DNA of 64,000 nt from positions 1 through 64,000 of the forward strand of contig CALMAH010000018.1 in NCBI GenBank assembly GCA_937859595.1, given 5' to 3'. Shown piece by piece: positions 34,567 to 45,088 of this stretch. Under the pieces are notes generated by a model that made no database searches, was not told the origin of the DNA, and worked only from the letters and a program-made list of their open reading frames with translations. The stretch comes from an uncultured Acidobacteriota bacterium. Its GTDB lineage: Bacteria > Acidobacteriota > Blastocatellia > Pyrinomonadales > Pyrinomonadaceae. The position numbers and the translations under genes were made by a program. Position 1 is the stretch's first letter, and each line of letters opens with the position of its first letter.

Positions 34567-35592
34567 TCACACGATCTTTATTGGAAACGGAACGAAACAG
34601 ACAGCAAACATTAGCAAGACAAAGACGGCAACGATCTTTCTGCCTCCGTCCAAAGGCGACTCGTCCCACGGCTGAGGGTGCGGTATCCGCATCATTATCC
34701 CGAGCAAGATCGCGATCAAAAATCCGCTTGGGCTGTTGAAGAATATCAACCCAAGCACGGATAACACCGCCATTAGTACAAAGGCGACCCGCCCGGTCCA
34801 GTAATGCACGCGTGCACCGAGAACGGCGAAGATCGCATGGCCTCCGTCGAGTTGTCCTGAGGGGATAAGATTGAGCGCCGTCACCAGCAATCCTACCCAC
34901 GCGGCGTAATAAAATGGATTGCCAACGCTTGCTGCCAGATCGATGCCTGCCGCCCAACCGATCGCTTTCATCAGGAGCGGGTCTGTAAACACGATCCCGC
35001 TGAAGTTTGCCATCAGTTCCGGTGGGGCCGGCGTTGCATTGAGAACACCCAAGATCGCGATCGGTATCAAAGCAATGAACCCCGCGATCGGCCCCGCGAC
35101 ACCAATGTCGAACACCGCCTTTCGCGACGGCATCGGTGAAAGTATCTTGATGAAAGCTCCAAACGTGCCCGCCGGGCCCACAAGCGGCGGCGTGGGAATG
35201 AAATACGGAAGGGTCGCATCTACCCTGTATCGTCGGCAGGCGATATAATGGCCCATTTCGTGTGAGATCAGAATGAACAACAATGATCCGGAAAAGCTTA
35301 GGCCCTTTAGCAATAGCTGCCAATCGCTCAATAATGAACCGGCCGCGAAGAAGACCAGTCCGGCATATTTTGCCGGCAATGAGATCAGCAGTTCCAGTGC
35401 TTCGCCCCAGGATCGAGGATCGTCCTCGGGAAATATCGGGATAGTTCCGAAAGGATAGAGCGTACCGGCTATGGTGGCCGTCAACAGCGTTATCAGAAGC
35501 AGGCCGCCGTGCATCATCCACGCCTTGGCGGTCGGCCGCATTGCCTCGCGTTCAAAGTAGAAGACCCGAGTTGTCGTTTCCTGGTCGTGCAT
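34567..35592 (-). CDS. Site-2-type intramembrane metalloprotease (M50)
   Basis: A 341-residue polytopic protease. HEMGHYIAC (HEXXH) in one helix and NLIPSGQLDGGHAIF (NxxPxxxLDGG) in another give the zinc site of the S2P/M50 family, which cleaves membrane proteins such as anti-sigma factors or processes signal remnants. There is no PDZ domain visible. Start ATG 35592 is preferred to the GTG at 35595. The target is unknown; no sigma/anti-sigma pair lies nearby. Confidence 0.88.
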   Translation of the reverse strand: MHDQETTTRVFYFEREAMRPTAKAWMMHGGLLLITLLTATIAGTLYPFGTIPIFPEDDPRSWGEALELLISLPAKYAGLVFFAAGSLLSDWQLLLKGLSFSGSLLFILISHEMGHYIACRRYRVDATLPYFIPTPPLVGPAGTFGAFIKILSPMPSRKAVFDIGVAGPIAGFIALIPIAILGVLNATPAPPELMANFSGIVFTDPLLMKAIGWAAGIDLAASVGNPFYYAAWVGLLVTALNLIPSGQLDGGHAIFAVLGARVHYWTGRVAFVLMAVLSVLGLIFFNSPSGFLIAILLGIMMRIPHPQPWDESPLDGGRKIVAVFVLLMFAVCFVPFPIKIV

Positions 35593-35603
35593 CACAGATC
35601 AAA

Positions 35604-35650
35604 GGGCCGTAAATCACAAGAATAGCTTGTTATTCTGTGATTTACGACCC
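35604..35650 (-). terminator. Long hairpin behind the HU gene
   Basis: Arms of about 21 bases, GGGTCGTAAATCACAGAATA against its complement with one bulge and one mismatch, loop CAAGC, read on the minus strand after the HU stop. Only TTTGAT follows, so it is either a weak rho-independent terminator or an inverted repeat with another role. Confidence 0.6.
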
Positions 35651-35678
35651 TGAACTCGGGCCCGACGATCATTCGAGC

Positions 35679-35957
35679 CTATCCCTTGACCGTTTGTGCG
35701 GAAAGTTCTTTGCCGGGCTTGAACCTGATTGTCTTGCCGGCCGGAATGGGCACCTCTGTACCCGTGCGTGGGTTGCGGCCTACGCCCCGTTTTCGCGGCT
35801 TTACCACAAAGACACCAAACCCCCGGAGTTCGATCCGCTTTCCTTCGGCGAGAGCCTCCTTCATGGCGTTTAGGAGCGAATCGACAACCTGTTCGGCCTT
35901 CTGTTTAGGCACGCCGGTCTTTTCGGCCACTTGGTTGACGATGTCAAGTTTGATCAT
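35679..35957 (-). CDS. HU/IHF-family histone-like DNA-binding protein
   Basis: A 92-residue nucleoid protein that bends and compacts DNA as a dimer. It has the HU N-terminal helices (KLDIVNQVAEKTGVPKQKAEQVVDSLLNAMKEAL) and the beta arm RGFGVFVVKPRKRGVGRNPRTGTEVPIPAGKTIRFKPGKEL with the Pro-containing tip. ATG 35957 follows the strong site AAGGAGG, and a consensus-like promoter lies at 36026-36055. Its length and arm fit HU rather than IHF subunits. A hairpin ends the transcript. Confidence 0.95.
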   Translation of the reverse strand: MIKLDIVNQVAEKTGVPKQKAEQVVDSLLNAMKEALAEGKRIELRGFGVFVVKPRKRGVGRNPRTGTEVPIPAGKTIRFKPGKELSAQTVKG

Positions 35958-36025
35958 TGATCCCTCCTTCTTGAGATTGTCGGGCGTGGGCAGCTGAGTG
36001 GAAAGAAAACCGAGACCCAATAAAC

Positions 36026-36055
36026 ATAATAATCCCCTAAACCCGCTTCTGTCAA
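36026..36055 (-). promoter_or_regulatory. Sigma-70-type promoter of the HU gene
   Basis: On the minus strand TTGACA (36055-36050), an 18-base spacer and TATTAT (36031-36026). This gives a leader of about 60 bases before ATG 35957. Confidence 0.7.
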
Positions 36056-36113
36056 GATTTTGCGGACATTTCGCAAACGAGCGGCCGCTTTCTGATCTTG
36101 TGAGCCTGGGCAT

Positions 36114-37040
36114 TCAAGCCAAGGGCCGATCATCGTCCGCTGTCGAAGAAAAGTTGCCTGAAAAGAAGCTAAGAACATGATCCAAGACCGTCTCGGGAGT
36201 TTCAAGATGCGGAAAATGCCCGATATCGTTCAATTCGATAATATCCTTTTGTTCGGGGACCAACTCTCGGAACCGTCGGACGAGATGTTCGCCCGATACT
36301 GGATCGGCAAGTCCGTTTATGAATCTAAATGGGACCCGGATACCGCGGAGCGCGTCCAGCCAGCGTTGCCGATAGGCCGTCCGTTCCGTCATATACCGGA
36401 TCAGCTTATGGGCTATCCTCTTGCCGCCATTTTGTTTGAAGGCTTCGGCAAATATTTCGAGTTCTTGAACAGAGGGCTTGGTGTCCGGCCCGAATACCCT
36501 CGCAAGGCTTCTTTTGAAAATGCTGTCTGGTATTAGCCGCCCAAACACTGCGCCGGCAGGGCCTATCAATATTTTTTGCGCAAGAATAGGGCGGTGGGTC
36601 TCCGGAAAAAGCGCTCCGTTCATCATGCAGATCGAACTAATTTTTGCCGCCGCTGCTCCCTCCGCGATCCGCGCAACGAGTTCGAGCGTAATGGTGTTTC
36701 CGAAATCATGCGAGAGTATATGGACATTAGCTGCGCCGAGATGCCTGATCAGGCCTTCCAGTACGTCGGCCTGCAGAAATGTTGTGTAGTCGAGATCTAG
36801 CGGTTTCGCTGACAAGCCATAACCGATCAGGTCGTAGGCCGCAACCGGAAAACGGTCTGACAATGGCCCCCACAACTTGTAATAATCGAATGACGAAGTA
36901 GGGAAGCCATGGATACATATCAGCAACTCATCCGAGCGCCGATTCTGACGAAAGAACACCGCGTGCTCGCCATGAAGGTAATAGCTGCCTCTATCTTTCC
37001 AATCGTTATACGAGATCTGGCCGGGTTCTTCTTTTGGCAT
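36114..37040 (-). CDS. Alpha/beta hydrolase, dehalogenase/epoxide-hydrolase type
   Basis: A 308-residue alpha/beta hydrolase. The oxyanion loop is HGFPTSS (44-50); the nucleophile elbow is SHDFGN with Asp112, so the nucleophile is aspartate, as in haloalkane dehalogenases and epoxide hydrolases rather than esterases. The acid (Asp in GLADPVSG) and the base (His in GHFPHLE) are in place near the C-terminus. Which of the two reactions it catalyses needs the cap-domain halide or tyrosine residues, which cannot be assigned by eye. It lies upstream of the HU promoter on the same strand. Confidence 0.85.
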   Translation of the reverse strand: MPKEEPGQISYNDWKDRGSYYLHGEHAVFFRQNRRSDELLICIHGFPTSSFDYYKLWGPLSDRFPVAAYDLIGYGLSAKPLDLDYTTFLQADVLEGLIRHLGAANVHILSHDFGNTITLELVARIAEGAAAAKISSICMMNGALFPETHRPILAQKILIGPAGAVFGRLIPDSIFKRSLARVFGPDTKPSVQELEIFAEAFKQNGGKRIAHKLIRYMTERTAYRQRWLDALRGIRVPFRFINGLADPVSGEHLVRRFRELVPEQKDIIELNDIGHFPHLETPETVLDHVLSFFSGNFSSTADDDRPLA

Positions 37041-37103
37041 TGGTAAAGTGGTAAGATTCTACCACGCGGAACTTGAGAAAATTGAAGAACAAGGGAGACA
37101 GAA

Positions 37104-37922
37104 ATGCGTTGGAGACAGCAGAGGCAGAGTACTAATGTCGAGGATCGCCGCGGAATCGGCTCCGGCGTCGCTCTCGGCGGAGGCGGGATCGGTGTTCTGA
37201 TAATCGCGGCTCTGGTATGTCTGCTCGGCGGCGACCCGCGACAGTTCCTCGAAAACATACCGGTCCAGACACAGCAGGTTCAGCAGCCTTCCGCCGCCAA
37301 TAGCATCGATGACGAAAAAGGCCAGTTCGCCCGGGCCGTTCTGGGAAGCACCGAGGACGTTTTCAGGCGGCTGCTGCCGGAGCAGTTGGGTGCGAGCTAT
37401 CGCGATCCGCGCCTTGTTCTGTTTACGGGCCAGGTCCGCTCGGCCTGCGGCTTTGCCGATGCAGCGATGGGGCCGTTCTATTGTCCGGGTGATGACCGCC
37501 TCTACCTTGATTTTGCTTTTTTCGACCAACTCAAACGTGAATTTCGCGCAAGCGGCGATTTTGCCGAGGCTTACGTGATAGCCCATGAGGTAGGCCACCA
37601 TATCCAGAATATATTGGGAACTATGGCAAAGGTGCAGAACGCAGGCCAGAACAATCGGCTCTCGGTGGCACTTGAGCTGCAGGCTGACTGTTATGCAGGC
37701 GTTTGGGCACACCACGCAAACAAGGCGGGATTGGTAGAGCCGGGTGATCCCGAAGAGGCTCTCCGAGCTGCCGCTGCCGTCGGCGACGACATGATCCAAA
37801 AACGCACTCGCGGATATGTAGTTCCGGATTCGTTCACCCACGGCACATCACAGCAGAGGATGCAATGGTTCGCGCGTGGGTTTAACTCGGGCGAACTTCG
37901 CCAGTGCGACACTTTTCGCTAG
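37104..37922 (+). CDS. Membrane-anchored zinc metallopeptidase, YpfJ family
   Basis: A 272-residue protein of the neutral zinc metallopeptidase (YpfJ/KPN_02809, PF04228) family: one N-terminal membrane helix (about 22-42), a Gln/Ser-rich linker, the zinc motif HEVGHH at 161-166, and the third ligand region ELQADCYAGVW at 191-201. AACAAGGGAGACAGAA precedes ATG 37104. Physiological substrates of this family are unknown. The 3' end overlaps the next, convergent gene by four bases. Confidence 0.88.
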   Translation: MRWRQQRQSTNVEDRRGIGSGVALGGGGIGVLIIAALVCLLGGDPRQFLENIPVQTQQVQQPSAANSIDDEKGQFARAVLGSTEDVFRRLLPEQLGASYRDPRLVLFTGQVRSACGFADAAMGPFYCPGDDRLYLDFAFFDQLKREFRASGDFAEAYVIAHEVGHHIQNILGTMAKVQNAGQNNRLSVALELQADCYAGVWAHHANKAGLVEPGDPEEALRAAAAVGDDMIQKRTRGYVVPDSFTHGTSQQRMQWFARGFNSGELRQCDTFR

Positions 37923-38476
37923 GATGGCGACGTCGGAGTGAAGGGCTTTCCGTATAGTTCCTGATAGATCCAGCCAAGGATCCTGGCTTCGGCTGTACAG
38001 AGTGTCTCAAGCCAGCAACTTGTCAGATAGAGCCGTCGCTCAGCATTCGAGGTCAGCTTTTCGGCCCGGGTCAGGGCAAAAGCCTCCGGGTCGTCGTCTA
38101 GCTTATACGCTTCTGAGATCTCCAATTTAGTTGTCCGGGATTCGTGCAGTGCCGCGAGCACATCGTTCAGCCAGAGCCCCAATAGCGGTTCCGATCCGTT
38201 CTGTTCCAGCGCCTGAAATATTCCGATCGCAAATCGCGCCTCGGCATTCTCGAATGGGTAGGTACCAATTCCGTTCGCCTCGTCATCTTCCTGTTTCCAA
38301 CGAAAAAGTTCGTCGGTCATAGGATGGCGCATTCTTGCCGTTCGCTCGTCAAAGTTCAGGAACCATTCGATCAGGTCTGCCAATGAACTCGGCTCTATTC
38401 CTCCGGCTTCCGTCGGACGCAGCTTCGGAGGGCTCTTCGTTTGCTGTTCGGCACTTGTCATAGCGGTCGTTCGCAT
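37919..38476 (-). CDS. Conserved-looking protein of unknown function
   Basis: Not recognised. The 185-residue product is hydrophilic without signal peptide or membrane helix; helical stretches (SSLADLIEWFLNFDERTARMR, NAERRLYLTSCWLETL) suggest an all-alpha protein. ATG 38476 is used because the frame opens with a TTG at 38518 lacking a ribosome site; ATG 38461 is another option. It is convergent with the metallopeptidase gene and divergent from the TM2 gene. Codon pattern is that of a real gene. Confidence 0.65.
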   Translation of the reverse strand: MRTTAMTSAEQQTKSPPKLRPTEAGGIEPSSLADLIEWFLNFDERTARMRHPMTDELFRWKQEDDEANGIGTYPFENAEARFAIGIFQALEQNGSEPLLGLWLNDVLAALHESRTTKLEISEAYKLDDDPEAFALTRAEKLTSNAERRLYLTSCWLETLCTAEARILGWIYQELYGKPFTPTSPS

Positions 38477-38577
38477 TCTAAAGCCTACGATTATTTCATT
38501 CCCTGTCGTGTTCCACAATCACGCGGCCCATATTTGTGCAAGGGCGTCTCTCGGATCGACCCGCCCGGCTGCCTGCT

Positions 38578-38605
38578 TTGACAAACCGAGCGCCGGTGAT
38601 AAATA
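38578..38605 (+). promoter_or_regulatory. Sigma-70-type promoter of the TM2 gene
   Basis: TTGACA (38578-38583), 16-base spacer, TAAATA (38600-38605), some 33 bases ahead of ATG 38645. Confidence 0.65.
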
Positions 38606-38644
38606 CTTATCTGCCTCCCAGATAACCAAATTTGCGAGAAGACA

Positions 38645-39055
38645 ATGGCAACACAATACGTTACATGCCCAAACTGCCGGTCCCAAAATCCGTCGAACAT
38701 GATGATGTGTACGAACTGCGGGACCTCGCTATCGTTTAACCAGGGGCCGATGCAGCCAATGGCACCCGGAGCCAAGATCCCCGGCGCTGACAAAAAGATC
38801 GCCGCGGGTATATGCGGCATTCTTATTGGCGGCCTTGGTATACATAAGTTCATTCTGGGTTACCAGCAGGAAGGCATCATTTACCTTGCCATGTTCGGCG
38901 TGGCGTTTGCCCTCGCGATAATCTCGTGCGGCATACTCAGCTTCTTATTGATCATTCCCGGGGTTATGGGCCTTATAGAGGGAATCATTTACCTGACCAA
39001 GTCTGACGAGGAGTTTGTACAAACCTATATCGTCAACAAGAAACCCTGGTTTTAG
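38645..39055 (+). CDS. Zinc-ribbon plus TM2-domain membrane protein
   Basis: A 136-residue protein. Residues 8-25 form a zinc ribbon (Cys8, 11, 22, 25), then a Pro/Met-rich linker, then a TM2 domain: KKIAAGICGILIGGLGIHKFILGY, a turn, and a second pair of helices to about 118, ending in TKSDEEF. TM2 proteins are small membrane proteins of unclear role, often associated with stress or secretion. It sits immediately before ribE (nine bases) and may share its transcript. Confidence 0.85.
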   Translation: MATQYVTCPNCRSQNPSNMMMCTNCGTSLSFNQGPMQPMAPGAKIPGADKKIAAGICGILIGGLGIHKFILGYQQEGIIYLAMFGVAFALAIISCGILSFLLIIPGVMGLIEGIIYLTKSDEEFVQTYIVNKKPWF

Positions 39056-39064
39056 ACCTACATC

Positions 39065-39709
39065 GTGTTCACAGGGATCATAGAAGAATTGGCGAGCGTC
39101 TCGTCCCTGAAACTCCAGGGAGAGAACGCTCGCATCGTTATTTCATGCTCGGTGGTTGGCGAGGGCACGCGGGAGGGCGATTCCATTGCTGTCAACGGCG
39201 TGTGCCTGACCGCTCTGGACGTGACACCGCGTTCGTTCGCTGCCGACATCTCCCGCGAAACGCTCGAACGGACCACGCTCGGCGGCCTTGAACCGGGCTC
39301 TCGCGTCAATCTGGAACGCGCGGTCACGCCGTCAACGCGTCTCGGAGGCCATATCGTACAAGGCCATGTTGATGCGCGTGGAAAGTTCATCTCGGCTGAG
39401 AAAAGCGGCGACTTCTGGACGGTAAAGATCGGTTTTCCACCGGAACTTGCCCGTTACCTTGTCTTCAAAGGCTCGGTTACGGTCGAGGGGATCAGCCTTA
39501 CTATCGCCAAGCTCAACAACGAAGATCTCGAAATTGCCGTCATCCCCAAAACATGGGAACTCACGAACCTCTCTGGTCTTAAGCCGGGCGATCCGGTCAA
39601 CCTTGAGGCCGATGTGATCGCGAAATACGTCGAACGGATATTGACGAGCGCGGGATCGCCGGATGGGGGCGTAACCCGCGAGACCCTTGAACGCGCGGGC
39701 TTCATTTGA
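39065..39709 (+). CDS. ribE: Riboflavin synthase alpha chain
   Basis: Dismutation of two 6,7-dimethyl-8-ribityllumazine molecules to riboflavin. The 214-residue protein shows the two repeated Lum-binding barrels: MFTGIIEE... with NGVCLTA and the GGHIVQGHVD of the first, and VEGISLT with IPKTWELTNL of the second. Start is GTG 39065, as the conserved MFTGIIE follows. No other rib gene is next to it. It converges with the methyltransferase operon at a shared hairpin. Confidence 0.95.
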   Translation: MFTGIIEELASVSSLKLQGENARIVISCSVVGEGTREGDSIAVNGVCLTALDVTPRSFAADISRETLERTTLGGLEPGSRVNLERAVTPSTRLGGHIVQGHVDARGKFISAEKSGDFWTVKIGFPPELARYLVFKGSVTVEGISLTIAKLNNEDLEIAVIPKTWELTNLSGLKPGDPVNLEADVIAKYVERILTSAGSPDGGVTRETLERAGFI

Positions 39710-39737
39710 TCGTCCTCGAAAATGAATCCGACCAAAG

Positions 39738-39787
39738 AAAAAAAGGGCCGCCGGGAAGGTAAGGATCAACCCATTCCCCAACGGCCC
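39738..39787 (-). terminator. Rho-independent terminator of the exported-methyltransferase operon
   Basis: On the minus strand GGGCCGTTGGGGAATGGG pairs with CCTTCCCGGCGGCCC, followed by a T-run (TTTTTTTC) at 39744-39735. On the plus strand the same stem lies just after ribE but lacks the T-run. Confidence 0.82.
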
Positions 39788-39805
39788 AAATTCATAATTG
39801 GAAAA

Positions 39806-40390
39806 TTACCTGTCGTTCCCGTCGTCTTTCGGTTCGGCAGTGCCTCGCTCCGGTATTCGCCAGAAATACACCGTAGAACCATCAACGATCTCGGTTTTCT
39901 CGGGTTTCCAGTCACCCATTGAAAACGCATGAGAAACTACCCGAGTTCCGGGTTTGAGCTGTTCCCATAAGATAGGCCTCAGCTTGAGATTCACCGACGG
40001 GAGCAGATAAAGCGTTACTACCGTCGCCTCGCTGAAGTCGAAATCGAAAAGATCTCCAACCTTGAAGGTGACCTTGTCAGAAACTCCTTCCTTCTTCGCG
40101 TTCTCGGTCGCCTCGGCAACCAGCGAGGGATTAATGTCAACCCCTACGCCGCGAGCACCGTACTTTTTGGCCGCTGCTATCACGATACGACCGTCACCGC
40201 TTCCGAGGTCATAGACGACGTCCGTCTTCTTTACGTTAGCCATTTTTAGCATCGCATCGACTATCGCCGGAGTTGTCGGGACAAAGGGGACGTCGGGTGT
40301 ACGGGCAGGCGCATCATTCTGGGCAAATGCCGCTGCGGACAAAAATATAACAAGGCCCAGAACGGTGGAAATTCGCGTAATGTGTTTCAT
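39806..40390 (-). CDS. Exported methyltransferase-fold protein (paralogue 1)
   Basis: A 194-residue protein with a signal peptide (about 1-23, ending AFAQ) followed by a class I SAM-binding domain: VVYDLGSGDGRIVIAAAKKYGARGVGVDIN is a textbook motif I-II, and later GDLFDFDF and VVTLYLLPSVNLKLRP. The tail FWRIPERG closes it. A SAM-dependent enzyme outside the cytoplasm would lack cofactor, so the protein either keeps the fold for another role or the hydrophobic start is an uncleaved anchor facing in. Over 40% identical by eye to the next gene. Last gene of its operon. Confidence 0.83.
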   Translation of the reverse strand: MKHITRISTVLGLVIFLSAAAFAQNDAPARTPDVPFVPTTPAIVDAMLKMANVKKTDVVYDLGSGDGRIVIAAAKKYGARGVGVDINPSLVAEATENAKKEGVSDKVTFKVGDLFDFDFSEATVVTLYLLPSVNLKLRPILWEQLKPGTRVVSHAFSMGDWKPEKTEIVDGSTVYFWRIPERGTAEPKDDGNDR

Positions 40391-40411
40391 AGCAAGATAC
40401 CTCCAGTTAAT

Positions 40412-41053
40412 TTACTTCTCTTCATCTTTGGCTTCAGGCTTACTTTCAGGCACTCGCCAGAAATAGACATAATGGTCACGCCCGTTTATCGTGAGCTTCT
40501 TGGAATTCTCGGGCTTCCAGTCGCCCATGTCGTAATTGTGCGAAACAACACGGGTGCCCGGCTTCATCTTTAGCAGCTCGGGCTTTAGTTTTAGGTTGAC
40601 CTGCGGCAGCAGGTAAAGCGTTACAACGGTCGCTTCGCTGAAATCTTCCTTAAATATGTCACCTTCAATAAACCTCACAAGCTCGGTGACATTCTCCTTT
40701 TCGGCATTTTCCTTTGCTTCCTTTACCCGGATCGGGTCCAGGTCAATGCCGACCCCTTTCGTTCCGAAACGCTTTGCAGCCGTGATAGGGATCCGTCCGT
40801 CGCCCGATCCAAGATCGTAAAGCAGGTCGTCTTTCTTAACGCCGGCCATTGAGAGCATCTCGTCAACAACCTCGTTGGGCGTTGGAACAAACGGAACGTC
40901 AAGCTTTGGAGCCTCGTCCTGCGGGTCGGGAGTGGCGGATGTCACCTCCGGCACGTTCGCATTCGTATTTGCGAACCTCGGATGCTCACCACATCCCGAC
41001 GCGACCAAGGCAAAGACCCCGATCATTATTAAACTAAGCCGCTGAAATCTCAT
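40412..41053 (-). CDS. Lipoprotein methyltransferase-fold protein (paralogue 2)
   Basis: A 213-residue tandem paralogue of the previous entry. It starts with a lipoprotein signal (hydrophobic 6-18, lipobox VASGC with Cys about 21) and carries a disordered Asn/Pro-rich linker before LLYDLGSGDGRIPITAAKRFGTKGVGIDLD, GDIFKEDF and VVTLYLLPQVNLKLKP. Both paralogues end with a short beta stretch YFWRVPES. The lipobox would place it on the periplasmic face of a membrane. Its first 20 bases overlap the permease 3' end. Confidence 0.85.
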   Translation of the reverse strand: MRFQRLSLIMIGVFALVASGCGEHPRFANTNANVPEVTSATPDPQDEAPKLDVPFVPTPNEVVDEMLSMAGVKKDDLLYDLGSGDGRIPITAAKRFGTKGVGIDLDPIRVKEAKENAEKENVTELVRFIEGDIFKEDFSEATVVTLYLLPQVNLKLKPELLKMKPGTRVVSHNYDMGDWKPENSKKLTINGRDHYVYFWRVPESKPEAKDEEK

Positions 41054-42449
41054 CTTCTTCTCTCCTTAGATTGTCCTTACGTTTAAGACCGTCGAAATAA
41101 TGCAATATCACTAGCACTACGGCACCTGCTGCCAAGACCGCGATGCCTACCATTGCCCCTCGTCCGGTGTACATCAGGCTCGAATAGAGCAGATAAGCGC
41201 TGGTACCGCAAAACAGAAGCGGTGCGACAGGGTAGAACGGAACTCGAAATGGCCGCTCCACCTCCGCGAATTTCCATCGAAGAACGAACAGCGAAACACC
41301 CACCAACAAAAAGAAAAACCAAAACACCGGTGCTGTGTATTCAATGATAGTTGCTATGCCTTCCCGAGTCCAAATGCTGAGCCCGACAAGGGCAACCGCG
41401 ATCGCCCACTGGACGATGAATGCATTTATAGGCGCGTCGGCCCGATCGTTCCATTTCCCGAGAAAGCCGAACGCAGGAAAGTCGCGTCCAAGCGCATAAT
41501 TTGTCCTCGCGCCGGTAAAAATGGTCGCATTTGCCGACGTGAGGGCAGCGATAACGACCATCAATCCGATCATCCACGCCGCTCCCTCACCGAAGGCGAT
41601 TCGCATAACGTCGCCCGCTACGGCTTGCGAGGCGGCGACCCCACCCATTCCAAGAATATTGACGTAGGCAATATTGATCAGCACATACAACGTCGTTATT
41701 ACGGCGATACCTGCTATCAATGCCCACGCGATCTGCCGGCGGCCTTTCCGCATCTCTGCTGAGATGTACGCGGCCTCATTCCAACCTCCGAATGTCAGCA
41801 GAACAAACACCATTGCCAATCCGAGCGTCGTCGTTGCCGGGGCCTTTTCCGATGTTAAAGCCGAACTGGCCTCTGCCGGAGCAAAAAACAGGCCTGCGAT
41901 GATTATCGCCAAAACTCCGAGGATCTGGAGTGAGGTCAAAAGTTTTTGGGTACCCGTGCCCATCTGAATGCCGATAATGTTTATCGCTGTTAGAACGGTG
42001 ATCAGTGTGGCCGCATAGATCATCGGCGAATATTCGCCGATGTTGTACATTTGCGAAAGATAGTCTCCGAAAATAAAGGAAAGGATAGCGACAGATCCGG
42101 TCTGTATCACGGTCATCCGTGCCCACGCAAAAAGGAATGAAAGTTTTTCGCCAAACGCGCGTCGGAGAAAATGATAATCACCGCCGGCACTCGGAAAGGT
42201 AGAGGCGAGCTCAGCATAACAGAGAGCCCCCACTAGCGACACGAAACCGCCTAAGACCCAAACCAGGATGAAGACCGAGCTGCTGGACGTGTTTGACGCA
42301 ACAAGTGAAGGAAAGCTGAAGATACCTGCACCGACGACGATGCCGACAATGAGAGCTATGGCATCGAACATTCCCAGAACGGGCTGCGGGCCCCCATTTC
42401 CATTTTCGGCCGGACGGGTTCCCGCAACCCCCTTGTTCTCTGAACTCAT
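41034..42449 (-). CDS. APC-superfamily amino-acid permease
   Basis: A 471-residue transporter with about twelve membrane helices. The N-terminal FDAIALIVGIVVGAGIFSFPSLVA (helix 1 with the unwound GAGIF substrate site) and the ALCYAELASTFPSAGGDYHFLRRAFG region are typical of APC/LAT-like amino-acid transporters. The first 25 residues are a disordered Gly/Asn-rich tail. Start ATG 42449. First gene of a three-gene operon with two exported methyltransferase-fold proteins. Substrate not assignable. Confidence 0.87.
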   Translation of the reverse strand: MSSENKGVAGTRPAENGNGGPQPVLGMFDAIALIVGIVVGAGIFSFPSLVASNTSSSSVFILVWVLGGFVSLVGALCYAELASTFPSAGGDYHFLRRAFGEKLSFLFAWARMTVIQTGSVAILSFIFGDYLSQMYNIGEYSPMIYAATLITVLTAINIIGIQMGTGTQKLLTSLQILGVLAIIIAGLFFAPAEASSALTSEKAPATTTLGLAMVFVLLTFGGWNEAAYISAEMRKGRRQIAWALIAGIAVITTLYVLINIAYVNILGMGGVAASQAVAGDVMRIAFGEGAAWMIGLMVVIAALTSANATIFTGARTNYALGRDFPAFGFLGKWNDRADAPINAFIVQWAIAVALVGLSIWTREGIATIIEYTAPVFWFFFLLVGVSLFVLRWKFAEVERPFRVPFYPVAPLLFCGTSAYLLYSSLMYTGRGAMVGIAVLAAGAVVLVILHYFDGLKRKDNLRREEDEISAA

Positions 42450-42714
42450 CGAAATAGACTAGACCTCCGCGATCAGGCCGCAAAATGCTGAGGCCCAGAT
42501 ACGTAAAACTTTTAATTAGAACGGTTAAGATGGCCCGTTCCCGTTCCGGCGTTGCAAACAAACTTCGCCTAGCAACGCTCGAATGGTCGCCTAAGTGAGA
42601 TTTGATAATAGCAGAATGTTTTCGGATTGTCGTAAACCGTCGGGGTGTGTGTTTGATCTCCGTCTTGCGGCAATACCAGGCGATACTTGGATCGCTTATG
42701 AAGAAACGGCGTTT

Positions 42715-42742
42715 TTGAGTGGCATACGAATGTGTATATGAT
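42715..42742 (+). promoter_or_regulatory. Sigma-70-type promoter of thiC
   Basis: TTGAGT (42715-42720), 16-base spacer, TATGAT (42737-42742), ending directly before the TPP aptamer. The rest of 42450-42714 shows no feature. Confidence 0.65.
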
Positions 42743-42747
42743 TATAG

Positions 42748-44844
<2,097 letters not shown>

Positions 44845-45088
44845 ATTCAAATGACGTCCCTCAAGCTTCGACGGACGAATCGAACGATCTGGTAATTGCG
44901 AATGCTGAAGGCGCCCGACTTTGCCGAATTATCTGTGGGCAAAACCCGATAAAGTTATATTTGGGCCCGACCGAAACGCACACCGGCTACAGTGCGTTAC
45001 CACCCGATCAATATCTAAATTGACACGGCACAAGGCTAAAAATAAACTCGTCTCTGTGACAAAAGGCACGCCCACCGAGAACCTCGAC

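Noticed and set aside
34451..35521. 356-codon minus frame overlapping the S2P gene
   Set aside because: Out of frame with the HEXXH protease and Arg-rich; shadow.
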